32,633 nucleotides of DNA from Streptomyces oryzae (GTDB lineage: Bacteria > Actinomycetota > Actinomycetes > Streptomycetales > Streptomycetaceae), in the NCBI RefSeq assembly GCF_017676365.1, contig NZ_JADKMA010000070.1:1-32633 (forward strand). Direction: 5' to 3'. Below, piece by piece: positions 1 through 7,084 of the stretch. Below the pieces are notes generated by a model. That model was given only the letters and a program-made list of their open reading frames with translations. It was not told the origin of the DNA and did no database searches. Position 1 is the stretch's first letter; each line of letters opens with the position of its first letter. The position numbers were made by a program, and so were the translations under genes.

Positions 1-163
1 GCTTGTGGGCCATGTCGACGGCCTGCTCGTCCAGCGGGAGCAGCAGTGGCACCAGCAGCACCGCGCCCGCCACGGCCAGCAGCACGGCGGCCGAGGCGCG
101 CACCCGCAGGGTGCGGCCGCTGCCGGCGCCGAGCGCCGGGCCGGTCTGCAGCACTGCGTTCAC
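1..163 (-). CDS. Oligopeptide/dipeptide ABC transporter permease, DppC/OppC type (5' end only)
   Basis: Only the first 54 codons are present; the gene runs off the left edge. The GTG start overlaps the TGA stop of the upstream permease (GTGA). Visible are a short polar N-terminus rich in Gly and Arg, one hydrophobic segment (about residues 24-42, Ala/Val/Leu rich), and then the start of the periplasmic-side stretch, LDEQAVDMAHK, where OppC/DppC proteins have a similar acidic sequence. The assignment rests mainly on operon position, since a second permease of this class normally follows DppB. The ATPase subunits would be expected further left. Confidence 0.6.
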   Translation of the reverse strand, partial: MNAVLQTGPALGAGSGRTLRVRASAAVLLAVAGAVLLVPLLLPLDEQAVDMAHK

Positions 164-1191
164 ATCTCCTCCAGTGCGACGCGCGGGTCGGCCAGCCCGT
201 ACAGCAGGTCCGAGAGCAGGTTTCCGGCCAGCACCGCCACCGTGGCCAGCGTGGTGAGGGCCGCCAGCAGCGGGAAGTCCGTCGCTGTGGCGGCCTTGAC
301 GGTGGCCGAGGCGATACCGGGCCAGCTGAAGACGGTCTCCACCAGCAGTGCGCCGGTGATGAGTTCGGGCACCCGCGAGCCGACCAGCGTCAGCAGCGGC
401 AACAGCCCCGAGCGCAGCGCGTGCCGCAGCAGCACCGTGCGCTCGGCCAGCCCCCGGGCGCGGGCCCCGCGTACGGCGTCCTCCTCCAGCGCGTCACCGA
501 CGCCCTGCCGTACGTACAGCAGGAACCACGGAACCTGTGCGACGGCCAGCACCAGTGCGGGCAGCGCGAGATGGCGCACCAGTGCGCCGGCGGTGACCAA
601 GTCGCTGCCGGAGTCGGTGAGTCCGCCCGCGGGCAGTACGTCGAGCTGGACGGCGAACAGCCAGATGCCCAGCAGCCCGAGCCAGAACGGAGGTGCGGCC
701 TCCAGGGTGTAGGCGAGCGAGGTGACGGTCCGGTCGAACGCGCCGCCCCTGCGGCGTGCCGCGGCGACGCCGAGGGTTGTGCCGGCCAGGACGGCGCAGG
801 CGAAGCCCGCCGCGCACAACAGCACCGACCAGCCCAGCCGTTCGCCGATGACCTGCGCGACGGGTTGCCGCAGCGAGGTGGACTCCCCCAGATCCCCCGT
901 CAGCGCACTGGTCAGCCAGTCCCACCAGCGCCGCGGAAACGGCCCGTCCACGTGCAGGTTGCTGCGCAGCTGGTCCAGGGTTTCCTGCGAGGCGTTGAGA
1001 CCGGCTGCTCCGGCGTACTGCTGTACGGGGTCGAACGGCGACGCTGCCGCCAGGGCGAACACCCCGAATGTGACCGCCACCAGCACGGGTACCGCGGCGA
1101 GCAACCGCCGCCCCACCATGCGCGTTGCGGGGCGCCATCGCGGGCTGCCCCTGCGGAACGACTGCTCACAAGCGGTGGTTGCGCCCCTCAT
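160..1191 (-). CDS. Oligopeptide/dipeptide ABC transporter permease, DppB/OppB type
   Basis: Inner-membrane permease of a peptide/nickel-class ABC importer, 343 aa. I chose the ATG that overlaps the stop of the solute-binding protein (ATGA); the frame stays open further upstream, but that would overlap the neighbour. The first membrane segment follows MVGRRLLAAVPVLVAV, a typical DppB start. The C-terminal half holds the EAA-like cytoplasmic loop (ARARGLAERTVLLRHALRS, followed by LPLLTL), where the ATPase docks, and then further membrane helices with the family's VETVFSWPGIA stretch. It is translationally coupled on both sides, to the binding protein upstream and the DppC-type permease downstream. 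The family call is secure; the substrate (peptide, nickel or other) cannot be told from sequence. Confidence 0.9.
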   Translation of the reverse strand: MRGATTACEQSFRRGSPRWRPATRMVGRRLLAAVPVLVAVTFGVFALAAASPFDPVQQYAGAAGLNASQETLDQLRSNLHVDGPFPRRWWDWLTSALTGDLGESTSLRQPVAQVIGERLGWSVLLCAAGFACAVLAGTTLGVAAARRRGGAFDRTVTSLAYTLEAAPPFWLGLLGIWLFAVQLDVLPAGGLTDSGSDLVTAGALVRHLALPALVLAVAQVPWFLLYVRQGVGDALEEDAVRGARARGLAERTVLLRHALRSGLLPLLTLVGSRVPELITGALLVETVFSWPGIASATVKAATATDFPLLAALTTLATVAVLAGNLLSDLLYGLADPRVALEEM

Positions 1192-2789
1192 TCTTCCGGC
1201 TGCCAGTCCTGGAGGTCCCACCAGGGGCCCGCGCCGATGCCGTGGTCGTGGGGTTCGATCTGGGTGGTGAGGCCGCGCCACTTGTCGTCCACGACGTAGA
1301 CGTGATCGATGTAAGTCAGGAAGGTGTACCCGGGGTTCTCCGCGAGAGCGCGCTGCACCTTGTCGTACGCGGTCTTGCGCACCTTGGCGTCGCCGCTGCG
1401 ACGCGCAATGTCCAGTTGCTCGTCGACGGTCTTGTCGCGGTAGTGGGCGAGGTTGTTCCAGCCGTCACCGATCTGCGAGGAGTGCAGGGTCGGGTAGAGG
1501 TCGAAGTCGGGGTCGGCGGGGAAGCCGTTGCCCATCAGCATCGCGTCGTGCCCGAGCCTGGGGCGGACGGCCTCGCGGCTGCCGGCCTGCACCTTGACGT
1601 CGATGCCGGCCTTCTTCGCGTCGGAGGCGTAGGCCAGGGCGTGGTCCTGGCGGAGCTTGTCGCCGGAGAAGTACCAGAGGGTGAACGCCGCGCGCCTGCC
1701 GTGCTTGACGCGGATGCCGTCCTTGCCGGGCTTCCAGCCGGCCTTGGCGAGGATCTTTTTGGCGCGGGACAGGTCGTGGGGGCGTTCGGTGCCCTTGGCG
1801 AACCAGGGGCTGTCGGTGGGCAGCGGGCCGTACGCGGGCTTGCCCGCGCCGCTGAGCACCGACTTGACCATGGCCTTGCGGTCGACGGCGAGGTCGAGGG
1901 CGCGGCGGACGGCCTTGTCACGGGTGACGGGGTTGCCGCTGGGGAGGGTGACGGCGCGGTAGTCGGCCGTCTCCGCGCTGAAGGTGCGCTTCCCCTCGTC
2001 CTCCTCATACGCCTTGGCGAGGTTGGGCGGGAGGATGGCGCCGTTCAGATCGCCGGAGCGCAGCCGGGTGGCGCGTACGTCGTCGTCCTCGATGACGGCG
2101 ACGGTGAAGCGCTTGACCTTCGGTCTGCCGCCCCAGTAGTGCGGGTTGGCCTTGAAGCTGAGCTTCTCGCCCTTGCGCCAGCTGGTGAGGATGTAGGGGC
2201 CGGTGCCGACCGGCTTGGTGTTGTAGGAGCCGGTGTTGACGTCGGTCTTCGAGGCGACGGCCTGCGAGGCGATGGGCAGTACGGTGCGCTCGGCGAACGC
2301 CGCGTAGGGGTATTTAAGCCGGAAGACGACCCGGTGCCCGCCCACTGCGCGGACGCTCTCGATGGCGTCCAGCTCGCCCTTGGAGGCGTTGTTGGTCTTC
2401 TTGTCGAGGATCGTCTCGTAGGTGTAGACGACGTCCTTCGCGGTGAAGGGTCTGCCGTCGCTGAAGGTGACGCCCTTGCGCAGGTCGTAGGTGTAGGTCC
2501 GGCCGTCCTCGCTCACCTTGGGCAGGTGGGTGGCGAGCGCGGGTCGCAGGTTCATCTTGGCGTCGTGGGTGAGCAGGCCGTCGAATAGCTTCGAGTTGCC
2601 CTCTTTGCCGTAACCCAGCAGAGGGCTGAGGGTTTCCGGCTCCTGTGTCACGCCCACCGTCAGGGAGTCCGTGCCGCCGCCCGGACCGTCACCGTCGCCG
2701 TCGCCGGGCGCCGAGCACGCCGTGGCCGCCGTGAGGACGACGGCGGCGGTCGCCATCGCGGTGGCTGTCCGTACCGTCCGGGCAGGCAT
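1188..2789 (-). CDS. ABC transporter substrate-binding lipoprotein, family 5
   Basis: Extracellular solute-binding protein of the DppA/OppA family (SBP_bac_5), 533 aa. The chosen ATG gives a textbook lipoprotein signal: MPARTVRTA basic start, hydrophobic core, and lipobox ending in Cys25 (TAATAC). The open frame extends 63 codons upstream, but those codons are poor in GC3 and would bury the signal peptide. A GGGAG motif lies 11 nt upstream of this ATG. Family landmarks are the N-terminal lobe TVGVTQEPETLSPLL, the LATHLPKVSEDGRTYTYDLRKG motif and KDVVYTYETIL. The gene is first in the operon, followed with an ATGA overlap by two permeases, so it should deliver a peptide-like ligand to them. Ligand identity is not predictable. 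Confidence 0.93.
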   Translation of the reverse strand: MPARTVRTATAMATAAVVLTAATACSAPGDGDGDGPGGGTDSLTVGVTQEPETLSPLLGYGKEGNSKLFDGLLTHDAKMNLRPALATHLPKVSEDGRTYTYDLRKGVTFSDGRPFTAKDVVYTYETILDKKTNNASKGELDAIESVRAVGGHRVVFRLKYPYAAFAERTVLPIASQAVASKTDVNTGSYNTKPVGTGPYILTSWRKGEKLSFKANPHYWGGRPKVKRFTVAVIEDDDVRATRLRSGDLNGAILPPNLAKAYEEDEGKRTFSAETADYRAVTLPSGNPVTRDKAVRRALDLAVDRKAMVKSVLSGAGKPAYGPLPTDSPWFAKGTERPHDLSRAKKILAKAGWKPGKDGIRVKHGRRAAFTLWYFSGDKLRQDHALAYASDAKKAGIDVKVQAGSREAVRPRLGHDAMLMGNGFPADPDFDLYPTLHSSQIGDGWNNLAHYRDKTVDEQLDIARRSGDAKVRKTAYDKVQRALAENPGYTFLTYIDHVYVVDDKWRGLTTQIEPHDHGIGAGPWWDLQDWQPEE

Positions 2790-3028
2790 CTTGTGGCACA
2801 CTCCCTGTTCAAGATCACTCGCTCTTGCAATCGATTCGCAATTAGCTTCGATTAAACCATGCCGCACGCGGTGCGCTATGCCCCGATACCTCCCGGACCT
2901 ACTGTCAAGGCCCGGGCAAGATCCAGCCCCAGTAACGCTGTTTTCTTCCACGCGCCGCTTCTCGGTCAGTAGCCTCATGGGCCCGACCGGAACTCCCCGG
3001 TGAATGAAGCGAGCTGGAGACCCCTTCG
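2790..3028. promoter_or_regulatory. Divergent promoter region between SBP operon and methyltransferase, with a near-palindrome
   Basis: This 239-nt divergent region is clearly lower in GC than its surroundings around 2815-2875. It contains the near-palindrome TTGCAATCGATTCGCAA (2825-2841; arms TTGC/GCAA around ATCGAT, one-base asymmetry), 36-52 nt upstream of the SBP start. That position fits an operator or a -35 region for the transporter operon. No clear -35/-10 pair could be fixed for either gene, and the regulator is unknown. Confidence 0.35.
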
Positions 3029-3850
3029 ATGGAACGTCCCGCCTGGGCCCCGCAGGGCATCGATCTCACCGTGCCGAGCGTGTCGCGGATGTACGACTAC
3101 TACCTGGGCGGTTCGCACAACTTCGAGGTCGACAGGGCTGCGGCACGGCAGGCCATCCAGGCGTGGCCGGGGCTGCCGAAGGTCATGCAGGCCAACCGTG
3201 CCTTCATGCGCCGGGCCATCCGCTTCGCCATCCAGGAGGGGATCAACCAGTTCCTCGACATCGGCTCGGGCATCCCCACCTTCGGCAACGTCCACGAGGT
3301 GGCCCACGCGCTGGACCGCAGCGCACGCGTCGTCTACGTCGACAACGACCCGGTCGCCGTGGCGCACAGCCGCGCGGTGCTGGAGGGCGACAGCAGGGCC
3401 GGCATCGTCTCGGCGGACTTCCGCTCGCCGCAGGACATCCTGGAGAGCCCCGAGGTCGAGAACCTGCTGGATCTGGACAAGCCGCTGGTGCTGATGCTCG
3501 TCGCGCTGCTGCACTTCATCGAGGACCGCGACGAACCCCGCAAGTCCATCGCGGAGTTGGCCCGCCACCTGGCGCCCGGCAGCCTGCTGGTGCTCTCCCA
3601 CGGGTCCCCCGACGGCGGGCCCGTGCGCGACCGGGGCGCCGCCTTGCAGGAGGTCTACAGCACCGCGAGCGCCCCGCTGATCATCCGGTCCAAGGACGAA
3701 ATCGCGCAGTTCTTCGAGGAGTTCGAGATGGTGGAGCCGGGTCTGGTCGCGCTGCCGCGCTGGCGCCCCGACAGTCCCACGGAGCACGAGGACCCCGTCG
3801 TCTACAGCGGGTTCGCCGGAGTCGGCCGTAAGGCGGGACTCGCCGAGTGA
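3029..3850 (+). CDS. SAM-dependent methyltransferase, DUF574 family (Methyltransf_19)
   Basis: This 273-aa protein belongs to the actinomycete-expanded S-adenosylmethionine methyltransferase family (PF04672). It opens with the family signature IDLTVPSVSRMYDYYLGGSHNFEVDR. The SAM-binding motif I is FLDIGSGIPTFGNVHEVA (Asp77 onward), followed by the acidic strand end VVYVDNDPVAVAHSR (motif II). LVLMLVALLHFI is the motif IV region. A GGAG lies 9 nt before the ATG. The last codons overlap the GTG start of the PAS-GGDEF-EAL gene (GTGA), so the two are almost certainly one transcript with coupled translation. The methyl acceptor is unknown for nearly all members of this family, and I infer none here. 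Upstream in-frame alternatives lack a ribosome-binding site. Confidence 0.92.
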   Translation: MERPAWAPQGIDLTVPSVSRMYDYYLGGSHNFEVDRAAARQAIQAWPGLPKVMQANRAFMRRAIRFAIQEGINQFLDIGSGIPTFGNVHEVAHALDRSARVVYVDNDPVAVAHSRAVLEGDSRAGIVSADFRSPQDILESPEVENLLDLDKPLVLMLVALLHFIEDRDEPRKSIAELARHLAPGSLLVLSHGSPDGGPVRDRGAALQEVYSTASAPLIIRSKDEIAQFFEEFEMVEPGLVALPRWRPDSPTEHEDPVVYSGFAGVGRKAGLAE

Positions 3851-6033
3851 GCTCCCAGGACGAGACCGAGAAGGACGAGGGGCATACGAGCCCGGCCCGC
3901 GGCGGCAGCACCGGAGCGGCGGAAGAGGAGGACGGCCTTCGCCGCTTCGCCCGGATCTGGAGCCGCACCGTCTACCCCGCCACCCAGACCTCGCTCTCCC
4001 GCGCCGAGTTGGAGGATTTCCTACACCCGCTGGCCGGCAAGCTGGCGGAGGCGCTGCACGCCTACCCGTTCACCCCCGCACCCGGCCGGGAGGTCGGCGA
4101 AGTGCTGGTGAAGGAGGCACACTGCACCAGCCCCGACGCGCTGCCGCACATCCTCGGCGTCGTCGAGTCCTATCTGGTGCTCTACGCGGGAACTCCCGAC
4201 ACACTCGGCGTGGACGAGGCCCGCTCGCGCTGCTCCCGGCTCCAGCACGCCATCGCCGCCGGATTCACGCTCGCGGTACAGGAGCGCACACTGGCCGAGC
4301 AGGAGGCGCTCTCGCGTGCCGCGCTGGCCGCGCAGACGGCCGTCGAGGAGGCCCTGCACGCATCGGAGACCCGCTTCAGGGCCGTCTTCAAGGACGCCAC
4401 CATCGGGATCGGCATCGCCGACATGAACGGCAGGCTGCGCGACGCCAACGGCGCCCTCGCCAGGATGTTCGGGCACTCCGAGGAGGAGATGCGCCGCCGG
4501 AACATCAACGACTGGGTGCACCCGGACGACGCACCGGACGTCTGGCGGCTGCACCGCGAACTGGCCGCCGGGCGACGCGACCACTTCCGGGTGGAGAAGC
4601 CCTACCAGCGCCCCGACGGCACGGTGCTGTGGACCAATCTGACCGTCTCGCTGCTGCGCGACGCCGAGGGCGAACCCCGCTACCAGCTCGCCCTGATGGA
4701 GGACATCACCGAGCGCCGCCTGCTGCATCTGCGGCTGCGCTACGAGGCGACCCACGACGAGCTGACCGGGCTGCCGAACCGCACGCTGTTCGCCGAGCGC
4801 CTGGACCGCATCCTGACGCCCGGCAACGGAGTCGGCAGGTTCGGGCTGTGCTATCTGGACATCGACGGCTTCAAGACGGTCAACGACAGCCTGGGGCACG
4901 CCGTCGGCGACCAGCTCCTGATCGCGGTCGGCGAGCGGCTGCAGTCCTGCACCACCGCGCCGGCGCATCTGGTGGCCCGGATAGGCGGTGACGAGTTCGT
5001 CGTGCTCATGTCCGACCCCGAGGGCACGGAGGAGGTCACCTGTCTGGCCCGGGCCCTGCTGGCGGCGCTGGCGACGCCGATCTCGGTGGACGGGCGCGAG
5101 CTGTCGGTCCGTGCCAGCATCGGCATCGTCGAGGGAGCCTCGGGCGAGCTGGAGCCGGCCGAGGTGCTGCGCAGCGCCGACATCACCATGTACCGGGCCA
5201 AGGACGCCGGCGGCAACCGCTACGAGCTGGCCGACCCGGACTCGGAAGCGCGGGCCATAGACCGGCACAGCCTCACCAACCGGCTGCCCGCGGCGCTGGA
5301 GCGGGACGAGTTCTTCCTGGAGTACCAGCCGCTGATCCGGATGAGCGACGGCCGGGTGGACGGCGCCGAGGCGCTGGTGCGCTGGAAGCATCCGGTGCAC
5401 GGGCGGCTCGGCCCCGACCGGTTCATCCCGCTGGCCGAACACACCGGGCTCATCGTGCCGTTGGGCCGCTGGGTGCTGGAGCAGGCCGTGGCGCAGACCT
5501 GCGCCTGGTCGGACGGGGACCCGCTGCGGGTCAACGTCAACCTCTCGCCCAGGCAGCTGCACCATCCCGACCTGGTGCCCGACACCATCGCCGTGCTGGA
5601 GTCGGCGGGTGTGGAGCCCTCGTCGCTGTGCCTCGAGGTGACCGAGAGCGCGCTGATCGGCGCGGACGAGGACGAGCTCAAGCCGCTGTGGCAGCTGGCC
5701 GAGATCGGCGTCGACATCGCGCTGGACGACTTCGGCACCGGCTACTCCAACCTGGCCAACCTGCGCAAGCTGCCCGCCACCACGCTCAAGCTGGACCGCT
5801 CCTTCACCCAGGGCCTCCAGCAGCACCCGGCCGACCCGGTGGACCTCACCTTCGTGGAGGGCATCGTCTCGCTCGCACACGCGCTGGGCCTGGCGGTCAC
5901 CGTCGAGGGGGTGGAGACCGAGAGCCAGGCCGACCAGCTGCGCGACCTGGGCTGCGACACGGCGCAGGGGTGGTACTACGCGCGTCCGTCCTCGCCGGGC
6001 GAGTTCGCGAAGGACTGGGCACCCACGGGATGA
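3847..6033 (+). CDS. PAS-GGDEF-EAL cyclic-di-GMP synthase/phosphodiesterase (RmdA-like)
   Basis: This 728-aa cytosolic protein has no membrane segment. Residues 1-170 are an uncharacterised helical N-terminus. A PAS/PAC sensor domain spans about 175-295 (FRAVFKDATIGIGIADMNG to YQLALMEDITERR). The GGDEF cyclase has an intact GGDEF at 380-384, and the EAL phosphodiesterase has an intact EAL at 508-510. The EAL domain also keeps the metal/catalytic signatures NVNLSPRQ, LEVTES, LDDFGTGYS, LKLDRSF, VEGVET and QGWYYARP, so both halves may be active. The RxxD allosteric inhibition site expected just before GGDEF is absent (TTAPAHLVARI). Architecture and length resemble S. coelicolor RmdA, but orthology is not proven. 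In Streptomyces, c-di-GMP controls development through BldD. The GTG start overlaps the methyltransferase stop. Confidence 0.93.
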   Translation: MSSQDETEKDEGHTSPARGGSTGAAEEEDGLRRFARIWSRTVYPATQTSLSRAELEDFLHPLAGKLAEALHAYPFTPAPGREVGEVLVKEAHCTSPDALPHILGVVESYLVLYAGTPDTLGVDEARSRCSRLQHAIAAGFTLAVQERTLAEQEALSRAALAAQTAVEEALHASETRFRAVFKDATIGIGIADMNGRLRDANGALARMFGHSEEEMRRRNINDWVHPDDAPDVWRLHRELAAGRRDHFRVEKPYQRPDGTVLWTNLTVSLLRDAEGEPRYQLALMEDITERRLLHLRLRYEATHDELTGLPNRTLFAERLDRILTPGNGVGRFGLCYLDIDGFKTVNDSLGHAVGDQLLIAVGERLQSCTTAPAHLVARIGGDEFVVLMSDPEGTEEVTCLARALLAALATPISVDGRELSVRASIGIVEGASGELEPAEVLRSADITMYRAKDAGGNRYELADPDSEARAIDRHSLTNRLPAALERDEFFLEYQPLIRMSDGRVDGAEALVRWKHPVHGRLGPDRFIPLAEHTGLIVPLGRWVLEQAVAQTCAWSDGDPLRVNVNLSPRQLHHPDLVPDTIAVLESAGVEPSSLCLEVTESALIGADEDELKPLWQLAEIGVDIALDDFGTGYSNLANLRKLPATTLKLDRSFTQGLQQHPADPVDLTFVEGIVSLAHALGLAVTVEGVETESQADQLRDLGCDTAQGWYYARPSSPGEFAKDWAPTG

Positions 6034-6041
6034 GGGTGCCC
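6017..6041 (+). terminator. Hairpin overlapping the stop of the GGDEF-EAL gene
   Basis: GGGCACCC (6017-6024) and GGGTGCCC (6034-6041) form a perfect 8-bp stem around a 9-nt loop that contains the TGA stop. No U-tract follows, which is usual in Streptomyces. It lies in the 28-nt gap between convergent genes, where termination is needed. A further GC-rich palindrome (GGGCCGGCCC, 6053-6062) follows directly. Confidence 0.45.
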
Positions 6042-6061
6042 CTCGTACGGTCGGGCCGGCC

Positions 6062-6997
6062 CTAGGGGCCCAGGTCCAGGTGGCTCTCGAACCACTCCAC
6101 CAGGTCGGCCTCGACCTCGTCCCGTACGGTCTCGTTGAGGATCTCGTGCCGTGCGCCGTCGTACGCGCGCCAGCTCAGATCACGGGTGCCCAGATAGCGG
6201 AAGTCCTCCAGGAGTTCGTAGACGAGCGTCATGCGCTGATTGCACGGATCCTGGTCGCCGACGGCGATGTGGACCGGCAGTGAGCGCGGGATGCGGGCGA
6301 ACTGCTCCGGATCGTTGATCTTGCGGGAGCCGAGCACCCAGTCCAGGGACAGGCCCGCGCTGAAGGGGAAGCCGCAGCGCTCGTCCTGGGCGTAGATGTC
6401 GACCTCGACCTCGTCGCGGGAGAGCCATTCGAAGCCGGTGCGGTGCTCGAAGGGGTCGTTGAAGGAGCTGAAGAGCTCGGCGGTGAAGTCGGACGGCGCG
6501 TCCCGCCCGCGCTCGGCGATCTCCCGCTCCAGCTGCTGCACGGCGCTCTCCGTCTCGCAGCCGGGCAGCGAGCGGAAGGTGCCCGAGAGCACCAGCCCGG
6601 ACAGCTCCTCGCCGTACTCCTGGGCGTAGTCGCGGGCAAGCTGGGAGCCCATGCTGTGGCCGAGGAGGAAGAACGGGGCGTCGGAGGGCAGATGGGCACG
6701 GGCCCGGTCGCCGACCTCCTTGAGGTCGGCGACCGTGGCCCGCCAGCCCTCGGCGCCCACGGCGCCGTAGCCGCCGGTGTGGGGCGCCGTCGCGCCGTGC
6801 CCCCGGTGGTCGGAGGCGACGACGGCGTATCCGCCGGCCGCGAGCCTGCGGGCGAACCGGTCGTAGCGCAGCGCGTGTTCGGCGGCGCCGTGTGCGATCT
6901 GGACCAAGGCGCGGACATCGCCCTGGGGCAGCCAGGTGTAGGTCGCCACCGGTGTCCCGTCTGCCACGGTCGTGCTCTCGTCCCGCCGTTCCGCCAC
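6062..6997 (-). CDS. Alpha/beta hydrolase, monoacylglycerol-lipase-like (Hydrolase_4)
   Basis: This 311-aa serine hydrolase has the alpha/beta fold. The nucleophile elbow GHSMGS places the catalytic Ser at 115. The acid is probably the Asp in VGDQDPCNQ and the base the His in DGARHEILNE. The oxyanion HGAAEHALRYDRFA motif near residue 35 (lipase-like HGxxEH) and DHRGHG further along are typical of lysophospholipase/monoglyceride-lipase relatives. There is no signal peptide, so it is cytoplasmic. It starts with GTG, 76 nt after the beta-galactosidase stop, so co-transcription with that gene is possible though a hairpin sits between them. The Shine-Dalgarno is weak. The substrate is probably a lipid or small ester; the exact one cannot be told. 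Confidence 0.88.
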   Translation of the reverse strand: MAERRDESTTVADGTPVATYTWLPQGDVRALVQIAHGAAEHALRYDRFARRLAAGGYAVVASDHRGHGATAPHTGGYGAVGAEGWRATVADLKEVGDRARAHLPSDAPFFLLGHSMGSQLARDYAQEYGEELSGLVLSGTFRSLPGCETESAVQQLEREIAERGRDAPSDFTAELFSSFNDPFEHRTGFEWLSRDEVEVDIYAQDERCGFPFSAGLSLDWVLGSRKINDPEQFARIPRSLPVHIAVGDQDPCNQRMTLVYELLEDFRYLGTRDLSWRAYDGARHEILNETVRDEVEADLVEWFESHLDLGP

Positions 6998-7064
6998 ACT
7001 CGGCCCCTTTCGGCTCTCGGCCTTCAGCTCTCGGCCCGTTCCGTTCGGCTGCTGCCGCGCTGCG

Positions 7065-7084
7065 CGGCGCGGATCACCGCGCCG
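7065..7084 (-). terminator. Hairpin at the beta-galactosidase stop codon
   Basis: CGGCGCGG (7065-7072) pairs perfectly with CCGCGCCG (7077-7084), enclosing a 4-nt loop that includes the TGA stop on the minus strand. This is an 8-bp all-GC stem without a U-tract. It may reduce read-through from beta-galactosidase into the hydrolase gene. Such short GC stems also arise by chance at this base composition. Confidence 0.3.
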
